From Piezodorus guildinii (lineage: Eukaryota > Arthropoda > Insecta > Hemiptera > Pentatomidae): a stretch of DNA of 64,000 bases. Below are positions 46,035 through 58,098 of this stretch, piece after piece (position 1 is the stretch's first letter; each line of letters opens with the position of its first letter). The translations under genes were made by a program, and so were the position numbers. The notes below the pieces were generated by a model. That model made no database searches. It worked only from the letters and a program-made list of their open reading frames with translations, and was not told where the DNA came from. The stretch is taken from assembly GCA_023052935.1 (NCBI GenBank), contig CM041294.1, positions 153,086,399 through 153,150,398 on the forward strand, written 5' to 3'.

Positions 46035-47380
46035 AGGGAAAATATATATTGCGATCATGAAAATTTTCGAATTCCAGTTTTCGACTGAAACACACGCTGT
46101 AGGGCCCCTTGAGTTCAAATGACCAAGTCCCGTAAAAAGGTCTGTGTGTGTGTGTGTGGTAACTCCCGGGCGAAAACGAAAAGTCCTATGAAACTGAATT
46201 TTCATATTTAAGACAAATATACGCCCGAGATGTTACAGAAACATATTCATCAAAATCGGCTTTTCGGAAGGTGTACTTATAATTATTATTTAAGACAACA
46301 ATTTTATCAAACCAGAAGAGCCACTTTATCCTATGCATTTCGCACCTTTGATAGGCTTTAATATCATGTAGGTTTCATTCTGATTGAAATAGTCTGACAG
46401 AGCTTGAATGCTTAAGAAATTTTAAATTTTCAAAGCATTTAAACATTCAATTGGAACATCATATTATTGGCATTTATAAATAACCGTTAAATATGCAAGT
46501 TCAACAAATTTAATAAACAACTAATGCAGAAAATTGCAAACATGTATTTTGTAGTTTTTTCAGCTTGCTCGGTTCAGTATGTTTAGGAAATTAAAAGAAA
46601 CAAACAATTTACGTAAAAATTGCTAAAAACTTACAACTGATTATGGAACCATTTCTATTGCAACTCCAGTGCACAGAATTATAACAACACAATTTAAAAT
46701 TCTTCATATTCAAACTCATTCTATTAAATTTATCTAATATAGTCAACGCCGTACTAACATAATTCAAAATCCATATTTTGGAAAAGTAATAATTTTACAA
46801 CTCAATAAAACTAAAAAAAACATGATTAATAATATTTAATTCTCTAATTAATTTAATATTTTATTAAATAACTTTACTAATATAACTAATTTACTAAAAA
46901 AGAGTTATTTACCAAAAAAAGAAATTTTTCTTATGTTAGCATTTCATTGAGAGCGAAATATGTCTTCCTATGAGCTCTATTCTGAATCTTATATTACTGA
47001 TTGATTCCCTTCTGTTAAAATGAAATGTAAACATTTTTGTTTTTGAATTGAAATTTCTTCAGTATTCTATTAAAGATATTCAATATTACATTAATTGTAG
47101 TATGCTAAAAGAAAATTATTTACAAGATCAAAAATTTTTTTTTTACCTTAGTGTGTGGAATGTGTCTTAACATGAACTCTATATGAATATTCAGAATTGT
47201 ATACCTTCGTTTGATTTACTGTTACCTCTGTTAAGAGATCAACTCCACCGTCTGTTAAATAAAATGTAAAAAGTCATCCTATTAGTTAGGATTTCTTTAA
47301 TTTAACCGATTTTCCTTTTACTATATATATATACTAACCTGTCTTTATGTGAAGTCAATTCTGAATTTTCATAATATAGG
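46018..47380. repeat. dispersed repeat block, second block copy
   Basis: Counterpart of 8263-9640. No gene seen. Confidence 0.6.
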
Positions 47381-47384
47381 TGGA

Positions 47385-47610
47385 AATAATCAGGAGTCAG
47401 TCTTTTTCTTTATGATATTTTGATTTTGCAGACGTTTCGGCTCAACCTTGTGAACAATCAACAGAGCATTACTGAGCCATGTCCAAGGATTAATCAGTCC
47501 AGTTTATTGCTTGGACATGGCTCCCAAGCTTGAGTCGAAACATTGCGCGAAATTAAAATATTAGAAAAATAAAATGACTCCTGATTATTTTTACCAATAA
47601 TAGATTCTAC
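47385..47610. repeat. fold-back hairpin, second block copy
   Basis: Counterpart of 9645-9890, including the inner gagccatgtccaa/ttggacatggctc palindrome. Confidence 0.7.
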
Positions 47611-47837
47611 AATAGACTATACATCCTAAAGATGAAATTATTGATTTATATTATAGATTCGTTACCTTACTTATATGCTTAAGTTATAAGATATTTGAGC
47701 ATTTCTTAACTCTTAAAAATTTAATAATAAATTCATTGAATTTTTGTGTAATGGTTTTATAATAGGAAATTATTGAAAAGATCAAATTTAAGTATAATAA
47801 AAAAATATATTTATAAATAAAATCATATAAAATAAAT

Positions 47838-48353
47838 TCAAACTTTTGGCGAATTCGAAACTAGCACTGGCCTCTTAGGAGTGGTATTCTGCCGGCGGTG
47901 GTCTGCGATGATCTCGTCCATCTCTTCGTCCATATGCTGGAGGGCATAAACTTCTAACCACTGCACGCAGCTGAAGCAGTGGTTATTCCGGTTAGGCCGC
48001 CGGCTGGTGCTGGGCAGGTCCTCCAGCGTATGTAAATAGTGCCGCAGCTCGCAGCGGCAGCACACTCCAGTGGGCGCGATATACCTCTGTTCGGACGGCG
48101 AAGGTGCCGGGTCTGGCTGTGGGGCAGGAGCAGTCTTCGGCCTTGTTATCGCCACGCAGCAGTGGCAGAGCCCGAAGTAGCGTTTTTCTTCCGGTAGGAA
48201 GGGAGAATTGATGTCGTATCGCACCATGCAGCGGGTGCATTCTGCGAAATTCGGGGCTTCCGCAGGAGGCGGTATAACCGCGGGAGCCGGCCGAAATCTA
48301 GGGCCTTGTCGGGAGGACCCTGAAGTTGAAGGTCTCTCACTAGTGCAACTCAT
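47838..48353 (-). CDS. zinc-ribbon protein, copy D (two modules)
   Basis: 171 codons from the ATG at 48353; an upstream in-frame TTG adds 9. Order: Ser/Thr-rich N-terminus, AVIPPPAEAPNFAE, module 1 (CTRC at about 39-42 and CHCC at about 63-66), a Pro/Ala linker (PAPQPDPAPSPSEQR), module 2 (CCRC at about 98-101 and HCFSC at about 125-129), then WLEVYALQHMDEE and a basic tail. Each module is CxxC-x20-24-CxxC, fitting a Cys4 zinc ribbon. The frame is intact and much more GC-rich than its surroundings. I do not know the family or function; nucleic-acid or protein binding is only inferred from the modules. Confidence 0.6.
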   Translation of the reverse strand: MSCTSERPSTSGSSRQGPRFRPAPAVIPPPAEAPNFAECTRCMVRYDINSPFLPEEKRYFGLCHCCVAITRPKTAPAPQPDPAPSPSEQRYIAPTGVCCRCELRHYLHTLEDLPSTSRRPNRNNHCFSCVQWLEVYALQHMDEEMDEIIADHRRQNTTPKRPVLVSNSPKV

Positions 48354-48391
48354 GTTCACTCTTAGAGACACTGGAGACAACTACTGCCTTC

Positions 48392-48393
<2 letters not shown>

Positions 48394-48469
<76 letters not shown>

Positions 48470-48588
48470 CTTTTTTTCTTTCCCTCCATTTTATTTATTT
48501 ACAAGCTACAAATATAAACATAATGAACATAAATATCTATATACTATTTACAAGCTAATTCCTTTCCTTGCCCGTAGGCATTATAAGG
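48394..48588 (-). mobile_element. LINE 3' end (195 bp) with long poly(A)
   Basis: Poly(T) 48394-48482, interrupted by few C, then a short tail with ttgcccgtaggcattata. TSD actgccttcga at 48383-48393 and 48589-48599. It is related to, but clearly diverged from, the tail at 10442-10695, and sits at the same target position. Confidence 0.85.
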
Positions 48589-48613
48589 ACTGCCTTCGAC
48601 ATTACCTGGGCTC

Positions 48614-48621
48614 AATATATA
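48614..48621 (-). promoter_or_regulatory. TATA box of zinc-ribbon unit D
   Basis: The minus strand reads tatatatt. The LINE tail now separates it from the CAGT initiator. Confidence 0.5.
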
Positions 48622-48689
48622 GAGCTACCTTCTCCCCTCCACTGGAGGGTCGAATGGTCAAAGCCATAAAATGGGTCGGGCACCAAAAG

Positions 48690-50095
48690 GATTACAACAT
48701 TTACTTACCTCTATTGTTAAAATCGATTAAAGAATCACAAAATGAAAATTGAAAAAAGGAACAAAGAATTAATTAAATTGAATTCCGATTGAAACTTGTG
48801 TTTTTTAAATCATCTACAACAATCAGTCAGTTTTATTGTTTTATATCACTCTTGATAAACGTTTACGATTTTGTGTATAATATAATATTTTTGGTTTATT
48901 TTTTTCAATAATCAACCTATGTAAACGACCAAAAAAAATTACCACTGCTCAAAATTTGAGAGCTTACGTTTCAAGATAACGTAGAATCCGAATAACAAAT
49001 AAAAAAAAATCCGTTTGTCCGCCGTCCGCGGCATTTCTCTGAAACTGCTGGACGATTTCTTTTTTTTTTTTCGCCACAAATATACCAGTCCATTGAACGA
49101 TGATCCTAACTCCTAGACGTTGATATCAGCTGGTTAGTTAAAGAGTTTAAAATGGCGGCCGATTAGAAGGGTTTTATTCAATAACTCAGTTATTTTTGAA
49201 TCCCACATATATCATATCAAAATTAGAACAACTCTCCACTAAAACAAAATGTATTTAATATCACATTATCTACACACTATCATTAACGTTTTGATGTCTT
49301 TTCACTTCATCTTTGAAATATTTTTATCGAAATAGCTTCTTGATGCTTACTCAAAACTGTACTTAGTTTGAATACTAAAGTTCCAACTCCGTTTTTTAGA
49401 TTAATTTAAATTAGAATCACTACACACGATGAGCTTAAATTTATTATAATATCCAAATTAGAACAACTCTTTTCTAAAAAAATATATTTAATTTGAATTG
49501 ATATAAAATGTGGAGTTGGAGACTGTATATGAATTGTTAGAAAAACTTTAGCATTCAAACTAAGAACAATTTTGATTGAGCACCAATAAGCAATTTTGAT
49601 AACAATATTCTGAAGATGAGTGAAAAGACTTTGAAACGTTTAAGATAATGCGTAAACTATGTGATATTGAATCTGTTGATTTAGAATTGATTTGTTCTAA
49701 TATGGATATAATAATCAATTTATACTCCTCGTGTGTATTTATTTCAATTTAAATAATTGTTTTATATTTCAATTATGGAGTCAAAGAAATATTATTTTTG
49801 ATGCTTTGATGTCTGGTAAGCCGACTCTAACAATAAATCATGCAAATTTCTTCTACCTGTGCTTGATTGCCATCGCCTTCCTTACCTGGCGAAGGATGAG
49901 GTCCGGGCATAATAAATATAATCCACTCAGCCTAGCTCTAACCCGGAGTAAGAACTCTCCAAGGAAGGTGACCTGCACTTGTACCTGTCGTACCAAGTTC
50001 GGTACATCTTTGGCACTTTGTCAATGCAAGCCAATCTTTTCCATTTATCAACTCTATTGTTTGACACCAAGTTAGATTCTTAGAATCCAAGTATT
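48690..50095. repeat. unit D flank: fold-back and conserved block
   Basis: Counterpart of 10830-12175, including the long fold-back (49210-49700) and the block with the donor-like site (49790-50095). No gene supported. Confidence 0.55.
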
Positions 50096-50569
50096 TTTTC
50101 TTAACTCTGATCTTGTATTACACAAATTGTATATATTATTTCTTTGCTTGAAATTGTTATAATTTAAGTTTAAAACATCACCTCAGGTTTTAATTATCCA
50201 TCCAACCACCTCAAGTGAACATTTTTAATTTACTGCGGTTAGATTTAACTAAAAGGATAAAGTTTTAGAATTCTTAAAACTTTAATAACGTATTGACTAT
50301 AAATATCTTTTTGGATCTGAAACTCCATTGCGTAATATCATGGCAGTTAGATATACTTTAATTACAATTTAATTCATAGGATTCTATCAAATCAAGGATA
50401 TTTTTTAACTATACCATTTTTTAAAAATTAATACAGCAATGTAGAGAGATTGATTTAAATTGTTTTGGTCGTTTTTGAAAAAGGAAAATGGTAAAAATTA
50501 TATAAAGCATGCCAAAAAGTTACTAATTTTAATTTCTGTGCTAGACTTATTATATGCAGACACACACAG

Positions 50570-51540
50570 GTCATTTTGAGAGATTTGTTTACAAAATATC
50601 TATTTTCATTTTTGGATTCAATAAACTCGGTTTCGAAATATCCCGGAAGCAGCACATTCTCTCATTTTGTATTCCATACATGTCTCCTAATACCTTACAT
50701 ATTCTTGGGCTGATGTTCCTCTTGTTTAGCTTATTAAGAATGCAATCCGTTTTCTGGGAGTCAAATGCTTTTTCATAGTCTAGAAATAGAAGACATACAG
50801 ACAGATTATAATCATTCGCTTTCTTAATAAGATCTTTAATCACGAAAATATGATCTACTGTAGAGTAGTTCTTCCTAAAGCCTGCTTGATGTTTTTCAAG
50901 TTCTATATCTAATTTGTCTCCATTCTTTTAAGTATAATTTTAGAGAATATTTTGTACAGAACTGAGAGGAAACTTAATGGACGATAATTATTTTTAGATC
51001 TCTCTTATCTCCTTTCTTTGGAAGGATGATAAGTTTTGCGGTTTCCCGTCCTTTAGGAAAGCATGCATTTTTGAGGCAATTATTGTACAAGTGAGTGAGG
51101 GCCTGCGCTAGAATGAGTCCACCAGCTTTTATAAGTCCCATTGTCAGACCGTCAGTGCCTCTCGATTTTTCTTCTTTGAAACAATCAATTACGCTAGTTA
51201 CTTCTTCAATCATAATTTCTAATTTTGGGTTCCACCATTCTATATTCCACACTTCATTTTTATCACTTTTTCTGTCGTAATATAGATTTTCATATTATTC
51301 TTTTATTCTATTAATTATTTCCAAGTTATAATTTAATTCTTGTATTTTTTCGTTTAACATAACTGTGATTTTAGTTTTAGCCATTCCTCCCTCTTTTAAT
51401 TTCCCTCCCTCGTTTAGAGCTTCCACGATTCTTCCTACTTTCTTTTCTCTCCAACAGTTCTCAATTTCTTTTCTGATTAATTTGTTGAGTTCCCTTGTAT
51501 CTTGTTCTTTTAAACTTCTTCTTTTGACATCATCTTATTA
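50570..51540 (-). pseudogene. RTE-like RT and linker, antisense
   Basis: Minus strand from 51540: linker with RELNKLIRKEIENCWREKK, then EEVTSVIDCFKEEKSRGTDG and LILPKKGDKRD (RT block 1 region), a frameshifted QAGFRKNYSTVDHI, then CLLFLDYEKAFDSQKTDCIL (catalytic D) and RICKVLGDMYG. It stops before the ADD box at about 50590. It is the longer version of 12690-13148. No TSD was found. Confidence 0.85.
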
Positions 51541-52360
51541 GCATTGATAAATAACGACTAAATATGCGTGTTCAACGAATTTAATAAACAACATAAAGCA
51601 GAAAATTGCAAACATGCAATTTTTGTGTTTTTGAACACAAGAATAGTAATATAGATTTATAATATATCGTTTGAAAGCTAAAGATTTTAGAAAAAAATAT
51701 CTTATACACGGAATTTTAAAGGTCAATGGAGAGCTATGGAAATCCGGTAAAACTAACTGGTTGTTGTAGATTAAAATATAATACATAATTTAATAAAACA
51801 CATGGTTTTATTGAAATTCAATTTTATTAATTCTTCAACAATTTATTTGTACCTTCAAATGTATTTTAAAATTCTTAAATTTGATTTTAACAACAGAGGT
51901 ATGTGAAAGTCTTGTGTTGCGCGCACCAGATTTTTTAATAATTAACCAGCAATAAAAAAATATTTAATTATTTTTCTGCAACAATTTTATTTATTTAAGA
52001 AGAAAATAAAAATATCAACTGATTTTTTTCACAAAACTCAATTAATTAAGTCTATAGTTACTAATTAATTAAATAATAATAAACAGTTCAATAAGAAACA
52101 AAACAAAGTAATATTACATCTTGATATCAAATTCAAGACAAATCTTAGCCTAGAATTAAAAAATTTCGTCGCGCAATACACGTATTTCACTAATCTTCAT
52201 TGTTAAAAACAATTTAAGATTTATTAAATAGGTAATTGAATTTCAATAGAAACGTGTGTTTTATTAAATAATCTATTATATTTATATTTACAACTTCCCA
52301 CCGTCGCTACGGCCTACCTATTGTATGACAACTATGTGGTTCAACGCATGCCTAACTTTT
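51541..52360. repeat. dispersed repeats, no gene
   Basis: Pieces of the families seen at 1930-2200, 3000-3130 and 23700-24030. No coding sequence seen. Confidence 0.55.
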
Positions 52361-52370
52361 TACCCTAGGT

Positions 52371-55300
52371 TTGTTTGTTTGTTTAGGTTTTAAGGCGTAA
52401 AACCTAAGGTCATCAACGCCTAGACACTATATGCATACTCAACCTTTATAAGAAAGAACTAATAGGTAATGAGTCATAGAGAGAAAGAAAAAAAAAATGA
52501 TTGTTGATTATGATGATGATTATGTAAACAATAGATATAATTTCTTATTAAAAAGATAAAAAAGAAAGATAGTAATACCGAAAAAAAAAAAATATATTGA
52601 TTAAAAACTGACTAGGAATGGTCTTTGTATTTTCGATAATAATGACTGCTCCTTAAGAAAATAAAAAATTAATTTAATGGTTTCCTCTCTGTCACCCAGC
52701 ACCGCTGAAATATTCGGGTTTAGTCCAATTTTATTCAGGTGTGATGAGTACTAAGGGCATTCTTGAAAAATATGCCGAATATTAACGGTTCCATCACAGT
52801 ACGGACATCGGGGCACCGGCTGCCTAGCAAAAAGATAAGAGTGTTTCAGCCGCGATTGTCCTATCTTCAGCCGGATCAACGCGACCTCCTCCCTGCGGCT
52901 GCTACGGCTAGATGTGGACTAGTGTTTTACTGTTTGTTTTATATGCTTCAGTTTGCTTACCTGGCTATCTTCCCACATTTTCTGCTATCGGTCATCTTCT
53001 TGCTTTTTGAGCGGTTCACTGAGTTCAGACGGGGTCAAGATGGCTGTTTCTCTCCCTGGCAGTGTGAGCGCCTGCTTCGCTGTCCTGTCCGCAAGCTCCT
53101 TACCGGTATTTCCCACGTGGCTCGTCACCCACACGAAGCTTACCGACTTGCCCAGGTTTCGCAACGCAGCTATATGAGAGTGAGTGCGAACTAGTATGGG
53201 ATGATTTGGATACAAGTTCTGCAAACCTTTAATTACGCTTAGGGAATCGGTTAGTAAATATTTGGTCTTGATTCACTTTCATACAGAACTGTAGAGCTGA
53301 GGCTATTGCATGTAGTTCGGCTGTGTAAATATTGCATAGATTATGCAGTTTGAATTTGTGTGTCGAGTTATGGGTCACGAAAGCGGAAGCTGTAGAGGTA
53401 ACTGATTTAGAACAGTCAGTGTGAATTAAAAAGGGTTCAGGAATGGTTTGAATAATATGTGTTAGTTGGTTTTTGAATTCGGAAGGGGAAGCATTTCTTT
53501 TGGAGAGGTTGGAAAGTTGAAGGAATATTTTAGGTGGTTGGTGAGTCCATGGTGGGTTTTATCGTGGGAGTTTATATTATACAGTGGAAGGTCTCTATGT
53601 AAAGAGGAAGCGGAGGAAATTCTTTCTGCGAACGGAAGGGTCGCAATTATTTTGTTTGAAAGGCTCTGATAAATTTTGGTTTAAATATGTATCTGTGTGT
53701 GGGATGATTTGTCTGTGAGTACAATTTGAAATATAATTTATGGCAAGTTTTTGTCGTCTAAAAATGAGAGAAGGAATTCCGGCTTCTGAACATAAGCTAA
53801 GGATAGGGCTGGTTCAAAAAACCTCAGTGGATATTCTAATTCCTGCATGAAGTACTGTGTCGAGCCTGGCGAGAATTCGTGAGTGTGCTGAAGCATATGT
53901 AAATGACCCATGTTCAAGTTTTGAACCTATCAAAGTTTTATAGAGTAATCATAAAGTTTTCCTGTCTGAACACCAAGTAGTGCCGCTCAGAACTCGCAGT
54001 ATGTTTAATTTTTTCGTAGCTTGTGCTTTTATGATGGATATATGATGTTCCCAGGTCAGTTTTTTATCAAATGTCAAGCCTAAGAATATGTGATAAGTAG
54101 CAAATGGTAATTTAGTGTTCCCTAAGTATAATTCAGGTAGTGGTGGTGTATTCCGCTTTCGGCTGAAGAGCAGACATTTAGTTTTTTTCTGGTGAGAAGT
54201 GGAGTCCTTTAGATAATTGCCATGTTATCAGCGAATAGTAATGGTTTCACTCCTCTGGATAGGTTAAGCCCCAAGTCGTTCACTGCCGGGAGAAAAGGGT
54301 CGGACTAAGGACGCAGCCCTGAGAGACACCGCTGTTTTGAGAACTATTTTCAGAAAGTTCGAAGCCTACCCTAACTCTGAAATGGCGATTAGTCAGAAAC
54401 TCTTTAATGAAAGCAAGCATTTGGTCCCTTATTCCATTGAGGCAAGTTTGCGAAGAATAACGGCATGGGAAATACAATCGAAAGCTTTTACCATATCAAA
54501 GAATATTGCTCCTAGTAGTTGGTTATTGATAAAGGAATATTGTGGTTCGGCTTCTACAACAACCAAGTGATCTATGGTGGAGCGCTTTTTGCGAAATCCA
54601 GATTGATAAGGTTGTAGAAGCTGTTCTCTTTCTATCATCCACATTAATCTTTTGTTCACCATCCGTTTCATGGTTTTGCTAAGGCAGTAAGGAAGATCGG
54701 GCGGTAGCTAGTTGGTAACCTCTTATCTTTACCTGCCAGGGAGTCACGCCATCCATTCGTAAAGCCTCCTATGGACCAGATATGCTTAAAATAGTCAAGG
54801 AGCCATTAAAGAGTATCGTTGGGTAAATTTTTAATCATTTCGTAGTGAATGTTGTCGGGGCCAGGTGATGATCCTTTCACTAAGTTCAAGACCTCTTTCA
54901 ATTCCCAAATTGTAAATCGGATGTTGTAGAATGATGTGGAGTCATCTAGGTTATTACAAATTTCTATTTCATTGGGGATGGTGTTGCTGTCAGTATTATT
55001 GTTTCTATTTTGATTATATATATTAGAGAAAAAATCGGCAAATGTATTTGAAACGGTTAAGGGGTTGTCAGTCAGTCTTCCATTAACTAAGAGGGTGAGG
55101 TTGGGAGAGGATACGTTTTTGGTTAGTTTGCGGACTTTGTTCCAGACCGTCGCGGAAGTTGTTGCGGAATTTATAGAACTAACAAATGATTTCCAAGATT
55201 CCTTTTTATAATGGCTTAAGGTAGTTCTGCATATGGCTCGATATTTTTTTTACTCGATAAGATTTTCTAAGGTCATACTTTTTAGAAATTTTTTTGTACG

Positions 55301-55454
55301 CTATTCAGCGATTTTTAATAGCTAATTTACATTCTTTATTGAACCATGGAACTAGAGGTCTTTTAGGGGTGCCATTGGTCTTTGGTATCGATGCTTCGGC
55401 TGCCTGTATCATAATATTTGTAATAGCTATACACCCTTCTTCAACGCAAGGTTA
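52371..55454 (-). mobile_element. decayed I/R1-like LINE with RT and RNase H
   Basis: TSD taccctaggt at 52361-52370 and 55455-55464. The 3' end on the minus strand reads accttaggttttacgcctta followed by AAAC repeats. The same uninterrupted target reads ttaccctaggtgttttt near 24030. It is 5'-truncated within ORF2, before or in the linker. Confidence 0.85.
52690..55450 (-). pseudogene. ORF2 of the I/R1-like LINE (RT, RNase H)
   Basis: From 5' to 3' on the minus strand: a badly broken linker (55450-54690); RT 54671-54280 with PYQSGFRKKRSTIDHL, AIFFDMVKAFDCISH and SQGCVLSPTLFS; the ADD box near 54230 reads FADNMAII, so the second catalytic aspartate is lost; the thumb and connection in pieces; RNase H from about 53430 (IHTDCSKS, NIYTAELHAIASAL) to 52985 (VWVTSHVGNTGKELADRTAKQA); C-terminal Cys/His region near 52870-52760. 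Many frameshifts and stops; an old copy. Confidence 0.82.
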
Positions 55455-55773
55455 TACCCTAGGTGTTTTTGTAGCTTGCGCGGTTCAGTATGTTTAGTAA
55501 AATAAAATAAACGAACAATCTACGTTAAAACTGCAAAAAACTTACAACTGATAATGGAACCATTTCTATTGCAACTCCAGTGCACAGAATTATAACAACA
55601 CAATTTAAAATTCTTCATATTCAAACTCATTCTATCAAATTTATCTAATATAGTCAACGCCGTACTAACATAATTCAAAATCCATATTTTGGAAAAGTAA
55701 TAATTTTACAACTCAATAAAAATATAAAAAAGATTATTCATAATGATTAATTCTTTATTTAATTTAATATTCT

Positions 55774-58085
55774 CTTGATGATGCAGTTGATTCCTTTACT
55801 ACCCTTATCCAACAAGCAGCCTGGAATGCATCTTCACCTTCTCCTTCCCCAAAATATTACCAGAAGAATCCTATACCCCAAAACCTCCTAGATCTAATCC
55901 ATACCAAACGACGCTCTAGAACCCTCTGGCAAAGAACCAGGCACCCAGACGATCGTAAATCCTACAATTATTACACCAAATTAGCTAAAAAGAAATTAGA
56001 TACCTTTCGATCCCAATCCTACAATTCCTATCTTTCTTCACTATCTATCTGCGACAATTCCCTCTGGAAAGTAACCAAAAAAGTTCTTAAATACCAATTC
56101 ATCTCCCATCCCATCCGACGTGAAGATGGATCCTGGGCTTCGTCGGATGAGACGAGACTAGAGCGGAAGAATTTGCCAAATACCTTTCTAAAGTTTTTAT
56201 CCCACACCCCGAGCTCAATCCTGCCCATACAGCTAACGTAAAGGAATTCCTCTCTCCTCTCTCTCCACCCCCTAAAGCTATTAACCCCTCTGAGGTCAAA
56301 TTCCTTATAAAGAAACTAAAACCTCGAAAAGCTCCTGGCTACGACCTCCTCAATTCTAAGATCCTTCGTCAACTGCCCCAAAAAGCAATTATATTCCTTA
56401 CCTACCTCTATAATAGTATCCTCCGTACAACCCACTTTCCTTTGGTGTGGAAACACTCCATCATTCTCCTTTTTCCCAAACCTGGTAAACCTCCCAACAA
56501 CACCTCATCCTATAGGCCTATTAGTCTCCTTCCGATCCCTTCAAAAATCTTTGAAAAAATCCTTCTCAAGCGTATCCTACAGTTAATTGAAATTCCTTTC
56601 CACCAGTTCGGATTCCGCTCACAGCACTCCACTGTACAACAAGGCCTACGAGTGGTTGACCATATATCCTTTGCACTTGAAAACAAGCAATATTGCACTG
56701 GTGCCTTTCTGGACGTTGCTCAGGCATTCGACCGGGTCTGGCACGATGGCTTGCTTTTCAAACTAAAAACCCATTTACCCCAATCCTTATATCTAATCCT
56801 ACAATCCTACCTTTCAAACCGTTCCTTCAGAGTCCGCTCTGGTTCAGAATTTTCCAATAGTTACCTGATCGAGGCTGGTGTACCTCAAGGCAGTGTCCTA
56901 GGTCCTGTCCTCTATCTCCTATTTACAGCTGACATACCTACGGATCCTGATACCTTCTTAGCAACTTTTGCCGACGATACTGCCATTTTATCAACCCAAT
57001 CAGATCCCGAAATTGCATCTTCCTATCTACAAATACATCTATCCTTGATTGAATTTTGGTGTGCTAATTGGCGTATCAAAATTAATGAATCCAAATGTGA
57101 GCACATCACCTTTACCCTTCGCCGCAGATCCTGTCCACAAGTCAATTTTAACTCCATACCCCTTCCCTGCTCTGACACAGTCCGGTATCTGGGATTCTTA
57201 CTAGACAAAAGACTAACGTGGAACCCACACACTCGACTTAAACGACAAGAACTCAACAGACGATACGGCCAACTATATAGACTACTAAACAGAACATCAA
57301 AACTTTCTGTTGCTAATAAAATATTAATTTACAAGACGATTCTAAAACCGATATGGACCTACGGACTCGAACTGTGGGGGACAACTAAATTTTCGAACAT
57401 CAGGCGTATCCAATCCTTTCAGTCCAAAGTCCTTAGAACAATAGTCAATGCTCCCTATTATGTTACAAACAAGACCTTACACAATGATCTGAATATCCCA
57501 TTTGTCCTCGATATAATCCCATCTAAATTCCTAAACTTCCACCAGAGGCTAACTCACCTTCCTAATCCTTTATCCCAATCCCTATCTAGCTCCAGCCATC
57601 CCTATAACCCTCCTCGTAGGTTGAAACGGCAGTGGCCTAGAGATCTCTTATAACTAAGCAATGCTGAGTGTTGGCAATGGCCAGCTTCTCCACTCATGCC
57701 TGAGAGTCTGTGGCTCTAGCGCCCTCTCTCAGTCTCCACTGGCTTATTAGACCGGTGACGCGACTGACTGAGAGGCGCTGGGATCTCCTAGCCTTGGACC
57801 CCGACGCCCACTTGTGGGCGTCGGGTTTAATTCGGAGTTCCCAGGGGCAGTATGTAAATATTGTATATATATGTATGAATGTGTCCAAGATTATTATTAT
57901 TTTTTTTTTTTCTTTTTATCTTTATATTTTATTTATTTCTGTTTATTTTGTATTCATTTATTTTTATTTCTTTATTTTGTGTACATAAGGAATGAATGAA
58001 TTCTAATATCACTAATTCTTATTGCCCAAGATTGTGGCAGATTGTATTATTTCTAAATAAATAAAAGTTAAAAAAAAAAAAAAAA
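55774..58085 (+). mobile_element. 5'-truncated Jockey-like LINE, younger copy
   Basis: TSD aatttaatattct at 55761-55773 and 58086-58098; ends AATAAATAAAAGTT and poly(A). It belongs to a subfamily related to, but distinct from, the Jockey at 35472-40544. Its 3' UTR (57656-58070) contains cgacgcccacttgtgggcgtcg, a perfect short hairpin near 57800. Confidence 0.93.
55776..57653 (+). pseudogene. Jockey ORF2 fragment with intact RT
   Basis: The element starts in the linker (TTLIQQAAWNASSPSP, TKRRSRTLWQRTRHPDDRKS). A frameshift near 56150 precedes the RT. From 56442 to 57653 the frame is open for 403 codons: SSYRPISLLPIPSKIFEKIL, FGFRSQHSTVQQGL, GAFLDVAQAFDRVW, GVPQGSVLGPVLY, FADDTAIL, thumb, and the natural end PRRLKRQWPRDLL. 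The RT domain itself appears undamaged, but the endonuclease is absent and the ATG at 56442 is internal. Confidence 0.9.
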
Positions 58086-58098
58086 AATTTAATATTCT

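Noticed and set aside
48208..48558. Plus-strand ORF with a long Phe run
   Set aside because: Product of the poly(T) of a LINE tail and the antisense of zinc-ribbon copy D.
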